A stretch of DNA of 64,000 nucleotides, taken from the NCBI GenBank assembly GCA_029948255.1, contig JALIZF010001569.1:1-64000 (forward strand), given 5' to 3'. Source of the stretch: Telmatactis stephensoni (Eukaryota > Cnidaria > Anthozoa > Actiniaria > Isophelliidae). Positions 8,975 through 18,610 of the stretch are shown here, in pieces (position 1 is the stretch's first letter; every line of letters starts with the position of its first letter). A model generated the notes under the pieces. That model was not told the DNA's origin, searched no databases, and saw only the letters and a program-made list of their open reading frames with translations. The translations under genes and the position numbers were made by a program.

Positions 8975-11101
8975 ATGAATTTTCAAGCAAAAGACTTTGG
9001 ATATTCGACCAAGAACATCCCGCTGGCAAGTAAAAACTCGTATCTACATTCACTGATCCAAAAAACAGAATCTCTGCTACACCGTATGCGTTGGAAAGCA
9101 CATTTTTTTCTCAATCCCAATCCAAGTACCAGTAAAGAAAACTATGGCTTCAAGTCAAGACGATCTGCCCCTCATGTAAAAGAATTAAGCGAATTTGAAG
9201 ACTCCATGCTAAATATTATACAATCCATTGAGTTTAAACCTAACATCTACACCAACGATCTACAAACCAAACTAAAGCAAGACATCAAGGACATCCAATC
9301 AGACCCTAATGTATTTGTAAAAGCTGACAAAACTACTAACTACTATAAATTACAACCTGAAGAATACAGAACATTATTAAGCAAGAACGTAACTAAATCA
9401 TATAAAAAAACTGATGAAAAGACCAAGAACGATATAACCACTAAAGACAAAGATATAGCAATGAACCTTAACCTCGATGATAGAATTGAAGTAACAGCAC
9501 CAAAAGATCCTTTTATAACACTGAAAGACCACAAACCAGACTTTGTCAACAAACCTACATGCAGACTAATCAACCCTACAAAATCTGAAACTGGAATAAT
9601 TAGTAAACAAATCCTAGACAGAATTAACAGATCTATAATACAATCCACCAAAGTCAACCTCTGGCGTAGCACTAACGACACAATTGAATGGTTTAAACGC
9701 TTACCAGACAAAGATAAACATGCTTTCATAACCTTCGATGTCTGTCAATTTTACCCATCCATAACAGAAAAACTTCTAAAAAAAGCCCTTAACTACGCAT
9801 CGCAATTTACTAACATAACTCCTCAAGATAAAGACATCATAATCCACGCCAAAAGATCGCTTCTACACCACAATAATGCAACATGGACAAAGAAAGACAC
9901 TGTAAACATGTTCGACGTTACGATGGGATCGTATGACGGTGCTGAAACATGCGAACTGATAGGCCTCTACATGCTATCGCTTATCACGCCTACTTTACAC
10001 AACAAAGTAGGACTATACCGTGATGATGGGCTAATTGCATGTAAAGCGACACCTAAGCAAATAGATGCCATCAAGAAGAAAATAACGAAAGCCTTCAAAG
10101 ACAACAACTTAAAGATAACTATAGAAGCTAACAAAAAAATCGTTAATTTTCTAGATGTAACATTTAACCTAACTAACGGCACATATAAACCATACATGAA
10201 ACCCAATAACAAACTACTATACGTCCATAAACAAAGTAACCATCCACCAACATTACTAAAAAACATACCATCTAACATTAACCAAAGACTTTCTAATATC
10301 GCATCTAACGAAGACGCATTTAACGAAACCATTAACCCGTACCAAGAAGCACTTCTCAATAGCGGACATGACCATAAATTAACGTTCCAACCAACAACCA
10401 ATGGCACTAAGCGTAAAAAGAACCGGAAAAGAAACATCACTTGGTATAACCCGCCATGGAACGGCAACTTGAAAACTAACCTGGGACGAAAATTCCTCAA
10501 CGCTGTCGACAAATGCTTCCCCATAAACCATCCATTACACAAGATCTTCAATAGACACACCCTCAAAATAAGCTATTCTTGTATGCCTAACATCAAATCC
10601 ATCATAGCATCGCACAACAAAAAAATACTCTCCACCGAACAAGAACCAGAACAGTTAAACAAAACTAACAAAGAATGCAACTGTAGAAAGATAACAGAAT
10701 GCCCATTAGAAGGCAAGTGCCTACAAACAAACGTTATCTACCAAGCAACCGTAACAACAGACACAACAACAGAAACTTACGTAGGCCTAGCAACAAATTT
10801 CAAAGAAAGATTCAGAAACCACAAAACATCACTAAAGCTAAAGAACCGAAGAAATGAAACAGAACTCTCAAAATACGTTTGGAAACTCAAAGAGGAAAAC
10901 AAAAATTACAATATTACATGGAAAATTATCAAAAAATGCGAACCTTACAGCAATATCACTAAAAAATGTAATTTATGTTTAAGCGAGAAATTCATAATAA
11001 TTTGTAAAAAACATTTATGTTCCTTAAATAGACGTAATGAATTAGCTAGCCCGTGTAGACACAGAAACAAATTCACGCTCAAAAACTGTCATGTAACATA
11101 A
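8975..11101 (+). CDS. Penelope-like RT/GIY-YIG protein, copy 3
   Basis: Third complete 708-aa ORF, same translation as copies 1 and 2. Its 3' flank keeps the ribozyme but loses the end of the terminal sequence at ~11,265, where a (TA)n tract begins. This is the 3' end of the inserted array. Confidence 0.93.
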   Translation: MNFQAKDFGYSTKNIPLASKNSYLHSLIQKTESLLHRMRWKAHFFLNPNPSTSKENYGFKSRRSAPHVKELSEFEDSMLNIIQSIEFKPNIYTNDLQTKLKQDIKDIQSDPNVFVKADKTTNYYKLQPEEYRTLLSKNVTKSYKKTDEKTKNDITTKDKDIAMNLNLDDRIEVTAPKDPFITLKDHKPDFVNKPTCRLINPTKSETGIISKQILDRINRSIIQSTKVNLWRSTNDTIEWFKRLPDKDKHAFITFDVCQFYPSITEKLLKKALNYASQFTNITPQDKDIIIHAKRSLLHHNNATWTKKDTVNMFDVTMGSYDGAETCELIGLYMLSLITPTLHNKVGLYRDDGLIACKATPKQIDAIKKKITKAFKDNNLKITIEANKKIVNFLDVTFNLTNGTYKPYMKPNNKLLYVHKQSNHPPTLLKNIPSNINQRLSNIASNEDAFNETINPYQEALLNSGHDHKLTFQPTTNGTKRKKNRKRNITWYNPPWNGNLKTNLGRKFLNAVDKCFPINHPLHKIFNRHTLKISYSCMPNIKSIIASHNKKILSTEQEPEQLNKTNKECNCRKITECPLEGKCLQTNVIYQATVTTDTTTETYVGLATNFKERFRNHKTSLKLKNRRNETELSKYVWKLKEENKNYNITWKIIKKCEPYSNITKKCNLCLSEKFIIICKKHLCSLNRRNELASPCRHRNKFTLKNCHVT

Positions 11102-11154
11102 TACCATTATAGGTCACGAGATATTTTAAAACCACCAGCAAAATTTTAACGGTC

Positions 11155-11233
11155 ATTCATTGTAACTTGCCTGATGAGTGTGATCGTCTCTGACGATCAT
11201 ACGAAACCAGCTTGTAGCAATAAAACAATGAAT
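11155..11233 (+). ncRNA. hammerhead ribozyme, unit 3
   Basis: Same fold and sequence as units 1 and 2. Predicted cleavage is between 11,216 and 11,217. Confidence 0.92.
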
Positions 11234-11280
11234 CATTTATCCTAGTCTTTGACTAATATATTTCATATATATATATATAT

Positions 11281-11400
11281 ATTTGTGTAGTTTGGTAGCA
11301 GGCCTTCTTTAAGACATGTTGAGTTGAATGCGACCGAAAAATTTGAATCGATGATTTTCCTCTTTGTTTTTTCAAGTTTTCTTACTTTCAATTTGGTGTC
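11281..11400 (-). pseudogene. PLE N-terminal ORF fragment, third family
   Basis: The minus frame reads KLKVRKLEKTKRK and then FNSTCLKEGLLPNYTN, running directly on from the terminal sequence. It resembles the basic N-terminal segment of PLE proteins and is cut off by (TA)n at ~11,281. The assignment rests mostly on position. Confidence 0.5.
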
Positions 11401-11429
11401 TTCATTACAAAAAGACAAGTAATGTGAAA

Positions 11430-11480
11430 AACTTTTATTAGTCGACGCGTTTCGACAGTGCTCCGCTGTCATCATCAGGA
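11430..11480 (-). ncRNA. hammerhead-like motif, third PLE family
   Basis: On the minus strand CTGATGA is followed by T, a GACAG/CTGTC stem, GAAAC and GTC before GAC. A base next to stem II is bulged, and stem III would have almost no loop, so cleavage alone is doubtful. It may work as a dimer. Confidence 0.5.
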
Positions 11481-11654
11481 TAAAAAGGAAATATAATTTT
11501 ACAAACGGTCATTATATAGATAAGAAATATGATATATTACAAAATTCAAATATAGGAAATGTAACATAGTAAGTTTACAAATAACGGTGATTTTTATCTA
11601 GTATTGCGTTACAAGGTTAATAGAGTACATAAATAGATGCGATATTTACAAAAT

Positions 11655-12195
11655 TCAAGCCGGAAGTTTGTTACCAAAGAGTAACAGTGTTCGCGTAAGG
11701 CCAGTAGCTTGTTGGTTTAGGGACGGGTTTATCTTAGCAATTCGGTAGGCTTCTAAGACTTGTAAGCGGTTGAAATCTGTGACATGCTTGTATATAGTCG
11801 TGTGGTTGACCAAGTCTTGTCTCGTAAGTTGTCTTTTGTGAACGTCGCTTGTGTGTTTCTTAATAGCACCAGATTGTAGATGCATCGTTAGGCGTCTAGA
11901 TAGCGTTGTGGTTGTCATACCGATGTATTTGGCATTGGCCAGGAGCTCACACTCTCCTTCGTTACATTTGTACTCGTATACGACATTGGACGTCTGAAGA
12001 TGGTCTACTTTCGGGCTGTTCTTCATGATAAGTTTTGTGGTTGTGTTCGATTGATAATAGATAATCAGTTTGAGTTTGTGGTCGGGGTCATTACAGCACG
12101 TGTTCTTGTAAATTAAGTCTCGCAGGATTTTTTCGTCGGTTTTGTAGGAGGATGAAAACTGGTTTTTGTAGTAGACATTATGGATAACCTATTAA
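11655..12195 (-). pseudogene. PLE C-terminal ORF fragment with GIY-YIG domain, third family
   Basis: The open minus frame runs from the break at ~12,195 to the stop at 11,655, about 180 residues. It contains DPDHKLKLIIYYQSNTTTKL, then VVYEYKCNEGEC, then AKYIGMTTTTLSRRLTMHL, the conserved start of a GIY-YIG domain (VYEYKC, KYIGMT, R..., H). The RT region is missing because the copy is truncated. It differs clearly from the 708-aa protein, so it represents a separate PLE lineage. Confidence 0.8.
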
Positions 12196-12324
12196 CCTTG
12201 TAACGCAATACTAGATAAAAATCACCGTTATTTGTAAACTTACTATGTTACATTTCCTATATTTGAATTTTGTAATATATCATATTTCTTATCTATATAA
12301 TGACCGTTTGTAAAATTATATTTC

Positions 12325-12390
12325 CTTTTTATCCTGATGATGACAGCGGAGCACTGTCGAAACGCGTCGACTAATAAAAGTTTTTCACAT
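12325..12390 (+). ncRNA. hammerhead-like motif, inverted terminal copy
   Basis: The inverse copy of the motif at 11,430-11,480, in the plus-oriented terminal fragment: CTGATGA, GACAG/CTGTC, GAAAC, GTCGAC. The same reservations apply. Confidence 0.5.
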
Positions 12391-12419
12391 TACTTGTCTT
12401 TTTGTAATGAAGACACCAA

Positions 12420-12495
12420 ATTCTTATGTATCGAGCACTGTAACACGGTATAATCGAAATACAGAATTCCTATATCTATATATATATATATATAG
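12420..12495 (+). repeat. short dispersed repeat ending in (TA)n
   Basis: TTATGTATCGAGCACTGTAA through GAATTCCTATAT recurs at 13,020-13,095, both times running into (TA)n. It is probably another element terminus. Confidence 0.55.
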
Positions 12496-12584
12496 ACTAT
12501 GAGAAATAGTTGGAGCACCAACAACCAAGCCACTAGCGAGTAGGATCAAAATGATACTTGACGCTGATGCCAAGAAAAAATAGA

Positions 12585-12812
12585 TACTGTAGTATTAATA
12601 AGTTGACATCTTGCGAACTACTTGCTGGTTCAGAACTCTTTAATAATTTAAACGTTTCGGCCTTATCGGCCTTCTTCAGTAATAGAATTTACAAGATTTG
12701 GACTCCAAGTCTTGTAAATTCTATTACTGAAGAAGGCCGATAAGGCCGAAACGTTTAAATTATTAAAGAGTTCTGAACCAGCAAGTAGTTCGCAAGATGT
12801 CAACTTATTAAT

Positions 12813-12820
<8 letters not shown>
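12585..12820. repeat. near-perfect inverted repeat with hammerhead-like arms
   Basis: Two ~115-bp arms face each other around ~12,703. Each arm contains CTGAAGA, a GGCC/GGCC hairpin and GAAACG, a layout like a hammerhead core with one altered base. The right side runs into (TA)n. Confidence 0.8.

Positions 12821-12821
<1 letters not shown>

Positions 12822-12864
<43 letters not shown>
12822..12864. repeat. (TA)n microsatellite
   Basis: Uninterrupted TA dinucleotides, one of many such tracts at PLE fragment borders in this window. Confidence 0.95.
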
Positions 12865-12869
<5 letters not shown>

Positions 12870-12876
12870 GTTCAAT

Positions 12877-12918
12877 CTGCAGACACGTGTTTCGCTGTAT
12901 TACAGCTCATCAGTGCAG
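12877..12918 (-). ncRNA. minimal 42-nt hammerhead ribozyme
   Basis: On the minus strand: CTGCA, CTGATGA, stem II GCTGT-AAT-ACAGC, GAAA, a short stem III CACGTG, the cleavage triplet GTC, then TGCAG. Stem I is CTGCA/TGCAG (5 bp) and stem II is a perfect 5 bp. All core positions match. It lies beside a (TA)n tract with no recognisable ORF, so the parent element is unknown. Confidence 0.8.
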
Positions 12919-13145
12919 CTATAGAACACATCCGAAGAAGTGAACTTGAAGAGACATAGTGCCAGTGAGAGTGCTCTAACCCTTATATATATATATATTG
13001 ATCTATATTCTGCTCTACTCTTATGTATCGAGCACTGTAACATGGTATAATCATAATACAGAATTCCTATATATATATATATATATATATATATGTAATT
13101 TACAATATGTAGGCTCCACCTCTACTCAGTTCAAGATTAGATTTA

Positions 13146-13205
13146 TTGCTACAGACCTGTTTCGTATGGTTTTACCCACACTCATCAGGCAATTTACAAC
13201 GAATG
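13146..13205 (-). ncRNA. hammerhead ribozyme remnant, second PLE family
   Basis: Same core and stem II as the ribozyme at 397-468, on the minus strand. The distal stem I partner is lost because the sequence diverges below 13,146. Confidence 0.65.
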
Positions 13206-13262
13206 ACCGTTGGATATCCTATGCTGGAAATTTAAAAGAGACTAGTTGCTAGGTTACATATA

Positions 13263-13345
13263 TCAGGTTACATAGAAATTCCTAAGCGTGTATTTATTTC
13301 TGTGGGGACATGGACTTGCGAGTTCGTTGCGTTTGTTCAGGGTAG
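13263..13345 (-). pseudogene. C-terminal remnant of second-family PLE ORF
   Basis: The minus-strand counterpart of 258-338. It encodes the same C-terminal NELASPCPHRNKY segment and ends at a TGA (13,263-13,265). It lies just upstream, on the minus strand, of the ribozyme remnant at 13,146-13,205. Confidence 0.75.
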
Positions 13346-13466
13346 ATAGGTGTATATATATATATATAACCAGAAAATTGTAGTATTTCATCCGTTTCGC
13401 AAAAGAGTGCTCAATGATGAACATCGCCATCAGAGCAATATAAATTGAAGAAAAGAGGACAAACTA

Positions 13467-13542
13467 TTCAATATTCATGGTGTATTTCACTACAATATTG
13501 TTTCGTATGGCTCAGAGAACCACACTCATGAGAATTATTGAA
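13467..13542 (-). ncRNA. degenerate hammerhead ribozyme, fourth PLE-type family
   Basis: Stem II GTGTGGTTC/GAGCCATAC, GAAAC, GTA and a TTCAATA/TATTGAA distal stem I are all present. The core reads CTCATGA instead of CTGATGA. The change hits an essential core G, so this copy should be inactive. The arm of the large palindromic element begins within this core (13,528). Confidence 0.7.
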
Positions 13543-15568
13543 CATATATACATATATATGTATCCCCATTTAACCGAAAAGTTACTTTGTTCTATGAGTC
13601 TCAGTGGGATCGCCTATAGACAATGACCGAATTCCTTGTTCGATACGCTTGGATTCAAGATCAACAACTTTTGCTCTGTTTTGTTTCAGTTGTTTGGCAG
13701 ATTTGGGTATTTGATTTTATTGTTCTTTGCTCTTTTCAATTGTAATTCTGTAGCGCAAGCAGTAGTTGCTAACAACATGATTACATCAAGTTTACATCGG
13801 GAAAATGAGCCTCATTTCAGAATTTTGAAGTTTGGAGCACTAACTTATTGAACCGAGAATGTAGATGCATGGTGGCTTATAACTTTCGTTTGTTTTTTGT
13901 TTTTGTACTGAACGTTATCATAAAGAATAAACAAAGGAACATTGTAATGACTCTTTCATTTCTCTTTTGATGAAAATGGATTGATAATGATGAAGATTAT
14001 ATTACGGTCAGCCGTAATTTAGTGTTAAAGATTAATAACTTCAATCAAGAAGGTATCCTTAAAAGAACTAGGCTTTTACGGAAACGCCTTCAGCAAAGTT
14101 CGATTAGAAAGTACGGGAACTCAAATGTTTTGTTCAAAATATGCGTCATTGATCCTGGCGATGATCAGGACAATTTGAGGTACATTCATAAAAGAATAAA
14201 CAAAGGAACATTGTAATGACTCTTTCATTTCTCTTTTGATGAAAATGGATTGATAATGATGAAGATTATATTACGGTCAGCCGTAATTTAGTGTTAAAGA
14301 TTAATAACTTCAATCAAGAAGGTATCCTTAAAAGAACTAGGCTTTTACGGAAACGCCTTCAGCAAAGTTCGATTAGAAAGTACGGGAACTCAAATGTTTT
14401 GTTCAAAATATGCGTCATTGATCCTGGCGATGATCAGGACAATTTGAGGTACATTCATAAAAGAATAAACAAAGGAACATTGTAATGACTCTTTCATTTC
14501 TCTTTTGATGAAAATGGATTGATAATGATGAAGATTATATTACGGTCAGCCGTAATTTAGTGTTAAAGATTAATAACTTCAATCAAGAAGGTATCCTTAA
14601 AAGAACTAGGCTTTTACGGAAACGCCTTCAGCAAAGTTCGATTAGAAAGTACGGGAACTCAAATGTTTTGTTCAAAATATGCGTCATTGATCCTGGCGAT
14701 GATCAGGACAATTTGAGGTACATTCATAAAAGAATAAACAAAGGAACATTGTAATGACTCTTTCATTTCTCTTTTGATGAAAATGGATTGATAATGATGA
14801 AGATTATATTACGGTCAGCCGTAATTTAGTGTTAAAGATTAATAACTTCAATCAAGAAGGTATCCTTAAAAGAACTAGGCTTTTACGGAAACGCCTTCAG
14901 CAAAGTTCGATTAGAAAGTACGGGAACTCAAATGTTTTGTTCAAAATATGCGTCATTGATCCTGGCGATGATCAGGACAATTTGAGGTACATTCATAAAA
15001 GAATAAACAAAGGAACATTGTAATGACTCTTTCGTCTCCCTTTTGATGAAAATGATTTGGTAATGAATTAAGATTACCATCACATTTTGTTTTACAAAAA
15101 TAAAAATACTTGCCAAGGGACATTTCTTGAATAGAGAGAATTAGATTTTACAAAAAAAAGATTTTTATGAATGTAGCTCAATGAGTTTTTGAGTGTCATT
15201 TCATGAAACCTGTTAGTGTACAGAATGAAAATATCTTGTGAACCAACACATCGCATATTAATAGTTGATATGAAGGTAAGATTGACACACCTCCATTCCA
15301 CCCTTGTCATATCTAAGGAATGTAATTCGCATTATACCGTGGATATGGAATTTCGTGGTTTTTGCGCTAAAGAGTCGACACTGAAAACATATCACCATGA
15401 AGCCACAATTAAATTATTTATCATCAGCAATTTGAAAACCCACCTGATTATTGCCATTTGTTCTATAGCGTAATCTGCAATCGTCTAGTTGATAATGGCA
15501 CAATAATAGTGTTTCATTGTTTTCATTGGTTTCAATATCCGCCCCTCCCCTCTTACCTCCCAACTATC
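13528..15568 (+). repeat. left inverted arm (2,041 bp)
   Basis: It begins ATGAGAATTATTGAACATAT and ends at CAACTATC. It contains four copies of a 269-bp tandem repeat; the right arm has three. The length difference between the arms is exactly 269 bp, and I saw no other difference. Short open frames in the arm lack ATG starts or recognisable domains and are not called. Confidence 0.9.
13925..15040 (+). repeat. 269-bp tandem repeat, four copies
   Basis: Units repeat at 269-bp intervals (the GTGTTAAAGATTAATAAC landmark lies at 14,022, 14,291, 14,560 and 14,829). Each contains the palindrome TTACGGTCAGCCGTAA. Such subterminal repeats often bind a transposase; that role is inferred here. Confidence 0.9.
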
Positions 15569-17039
15569 ATATTGGGGGACGTTGGATAGAGTCGTCACAA
15601 GCAAAATGTTTTTTTTCCTGGCTTGATTTCCTAATGAATTAATTATATTGAAAAACAAGTGACGTCCTTTTTTCGACCAACATTATAAACGCTGCATTCC
15701 TTGAAATGAAACAGGATAGTCTCATTGGCCTTAATTTTTAAATGAAGACATTGAAAAACAATAGCTGTTTTAAATCCATTGATAAATAGCTGTTTCCTAT
15801 TATGATATCTCATTTATTGTCGCTAACAATTCGCTATAGAGGTATAAAACTATGAGGTAAATCAACGTCGACGTGTCATGATCAGTCCAAGTCGTACTGT
15901 ATACGAAAGCTTCGGACAGACCCATTAGCGTCATGGTTTACAGTACTGACCTTAGGTGGAGGGTGGTCATGATGAGATATGGAGAGAACAAGACTGCCAA
16001 ATATATTGCAAGGAAATTAAAACTTTCGCTCAGTACAGTTTATCGATTTTTGGAGAAATACAAAGCAACTGGTAGAGTTCGCCCGCAAAGACTTGGGAGA
16101 CCCAGTGTCACCAATTTGCTGACGAGAGCACAGCAGTTAATTTTGTGCGAATATATACTCCATAACACTACAGCGTATTTAAAAGAAATAAAGAGATACC
16201 TAAAGAAAGCAACAGGCTCAGAATATTCGACAACCAGCCTGTACAACATCTTGAAGCGCTTTAAATATACGCGAAAAAGAGTAAGTGGAAGAAATTGTAA
16301 ACAGTTTTTACATTTAAGTAATTTAATCAATATTGCCAATTGCATTAATTTATTTTCTTTTTTTTTTTCTTTTCGCTTGTAGTTACACCGAATAGCATTG
16401 AAAAACCGACCGGAACTCGTAGAACAATACGAGGACGATATTAAAGTATTTAGACCAGAGGAACTAGTCTTCCTTGATGAAACATTTTGTGTAAGTTATA
16501 TTATTTGTTCTTCATTTCGTTGAAAATGGCAATTCTTACCGATTTTAAAAGCACTATCCCTTCAATGTCGTTTTTGTTTATATTTTTCATTCATCCGACT
16601 TATTTAGGACAGACGCATATGTAGGAATTACGGTTTGAGCCTTAAGGCTAGGGAAAAAAGCCAAAGGGAAGTATGCAACTCCACATGGACCCAAAATTTC
16701 AGTCATGGCTGCAGTTGGGTAAGGAGGTTTATTGGCCTTTAGAACACTAGTCAGGAAGAGCTTCAATGGGCGTCGCTTTGTGAGATTTCTTCGAGAGGAA
16801 ATAGCACCACTGTTAAATCCCTACAATGGCCGAAATTCAAATTCAGTAGTTGTCATGGGTGAGTGCAAATTATTAATTTATTGCACTTTTTAGACTATTT
16901 TGTTCATAGTTTTTGTCAAATATTGCTTGTCAGCCGACAGCATATTCGTTGTCTATTTAATTTTCTCTAGTGTTTGTACTAGAGTGGTCCTTCGCCCGTG
17001 AAGGTAAAAAGCTATATAATTTTAAAAAGTGATGGCACT

Positions 17040-17545
17040 AAGAATGATTTTCATCGGACTGTGAAATACTAACTAGCTAGTTTATAGCAGCCAAAATTAA
17101 ATAAAAGGAAACAATGGAATCTACTAGTGTGTAGAGTGATTTTCATCGGACTGTGAAATAGTTACTAAGCTAATACACACTAGTAGTCCCAATTCCATTG
17201 TTTCCTTTTGTTGAATTTTGACTGCTATACACTAATAGCTACAATCATTGCCAGTATTGTTGGCACGATATTGTCGTGATGCGCGCGAAAAGTAGATGGT
17301 GATGAGATTGGCTTCCCCCGTGCCCCCTTTACAATGTTGCTGTGAAAATCCCGACACCTACGACTCGGCAATCAGTTCGAAATACCTTTTATCTAGCAGC
17401 AACATTGTACAGGGGGAGGGGGGTCCAATGGCTCGGTAACAAAGTGTACAATTGTAGAAATATCCGTTGAATGCACATCGTGCCAACTAATTTTGGCAAG
17501 GATTGTAGTTAGTATTTCACAGTCCGATGAAAATCACTCGGTGAA
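17040..17545. repeat. nested foldback elements in transposase intron
   Basis: Outer ends carry GATTTTCATCGGACTGTGAAA and its inverse near 17,510-17,535. A second copy of the same end starts at ~17,132 inside it. The boundaries are approximate. Confidence 0.6.
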
Positions 17546-17621
17546 CATCAGCCTCTGGATGCCTTCCTTTTAACCTGCATCAACACATAAAGTTGTATGT
17601 TTTCTTTTGTTCTTTGTCAAC

Positions 17622-17769
17622 TAGAGTGATTTTCATTTGACCGCGTGAAAGAAAAATGACTATTTAGTTTGTAGTAGTTGATAAGAAACAAAAGAAAACA
17701 ATGACTTTAGAGTCTACCACCAACTATTAGTTTGTCTATTCTTTCACGGTCAAATGAAAATCACTCTAA
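17622..17769. repeat. TA-flanked foldback MITE
   Basis: Ends TAGAGTGATTTTCATTTGAC and its inverse, with a TA at each border as expected for Tc1/mariner-type target sites. Confidence 0.8.
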
Positions 17770-17791
17770 TTAGTACAAACTAAATAGATAG

Positions 17792-18089
17792 TAGAGTGAT
17801 CGCACTTATCTCGTGAAAAAGTACAATATCTAAATAGAAATAAATAGCAAAATATCCTTTGTTTTCCATTGTTTAATAGTGCTATTTAACATTATTTAGC
17901 TAGTAGAGTGATTTTCATCGGACTGTGAAACAATTACCAATAGTCAGTGTTTAATAGTGTCTAATAGTTGTATTGCAACAAAAGAAAACAATGGGTGCAG
18001 AGTCTATTAGTGTCTATTAGCTTAGTAACTATTTCACAGTCCGGTGAAAATCACTCTACAATTTCACGGATTAAGTGCAATCACTCTAT
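17792..18089. repeat. TA-flanked MITE carrying a nested MITE
   Basis: Outer ends TAGAGTGATCGCACTTA and its inverse. A second MITE (17,904-18,059, ends TAGAGTGATTTTCATCGG) sits inside it. Confidence 0.8.
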
Positions 18090-18529
18090 TTCTCTTTCAT
18101 GGACGAAGAAAAAATACTCTACTATTTTCCATTATATTTAGTTGCTAAGTTAATGGTGTTATATTATTATCTTAGTGCTCTAATACAATTCTCGGTAACC
18201 AAAAATAATAACCTTTTTCAGGGTTTATTGTTTTGATTCTTTGACATTTGACATCATCAGATAATCATGCCGCCCATCATCTTCCGGAGGTTCGAGATGT
18301 GATCGAAAACTCAGGAGCTATTCTGATCTACCTACCTCCCTACAGTCCTCAACTCAATCCCATTGAAGGAGTATTTTCAGTTGTCAAACACTGGCTGCGT
18401 TCTAACGACAGACTGCTGATGGTGACCGACGACCCAGAGTATCTCGTTTATCGAGCGTTTATGAGCATTGGATACACAACAATCCAATCTTTTTATTCTA
18501 GTTGTGGATATAAGTAAACTTTGCTAGAG

Positions 18530-18610
18530 TAGATAAGCCGAGAGTGGCCGAAAGTGTTAGTAATAATATGACCTTGTACCTTACATTGTTGATAATATAA
18601 TATATAGCTA
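18530..18610. other. 3' flank of the transposase
   Basis: A short AT-rich stretch after the stop codon. No clear polyadenylation signal was identified. Confidence 0.4.

Larger units (their letters stand above)
4160..11265 (+). mobile_element. head-to-tail array of three Penelope-like elements (2,386-bp period)
   Basis: The ORFs start at 4,203, 6,589 and 8,975, a constant spacing of 2,386 bp. Each unit has a short leader beginning TATTATTACAAGCTCCTG, the 708-aa ORF, a short 3' region, a hammerhead ribozyme and a ~100-bp terminal sequence that joins the next leader. The third unit breaks off inside the terminal sequence (about 11,265) into (TA)n. I saw no difference between the units by eye. 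Tandem pseudo-LTR organisation and ribozymes are known PLE features. Confidence 0.92.
11281..12425 (-). mobile_element. fragmented Penelope-like element of a third family with inverted termini
   Basis: Reading on the minus strand there is the 3' half of a PLE ORF (12,195-11,655), a 3' region with a hammerhead-like motif (11,430-11,480), and the start of the next unit's ORF (11,400-11,281), so a tandem junction is preserved. An inverted copy of the terminal sequence, on the plus strand, occupies about 12,195-12,425. Confidence 0.8.
15933..18517 (+). pseudogene. Tc1/IS630-type DDE transposase, four exons, damaged
   Basis: Exons: 15,933-16,280, 16,383-16,490, 16,608-16,858 and 18,261-18,517, all with GT-AG borders. 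Exon 1 encodes a helix-turn-helix region (TAKYIARKLKLSLSTVYRFL) and a basic GRVRP linker. Exon 2 ends with the first catalytic Asp (FLDET). Exon 3 joins exon 4 to make VVMDNHAAHH, the second Asp. Exon 4 has YLPPYSPQLNPIEGVFS with the Glu, 34 residues after the second Asp, as in Tc1/mariner relatives. Exon 3 has an apparent single-base frameshift at an A-run (~16,652) and an in-frame TAA (~16,720). The 1.4-kb last intron is filled with small TA-flanked elements. The protein would cut and join the element's ends if intact. Confidence 0.82.

Noticed and set aside
14022..15023. Repeated 64-codon frame in the palindrome arms
   Set aside because: Starts at GTG rather than ATG and simply follows the 269-bp repeat. 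No domain features.
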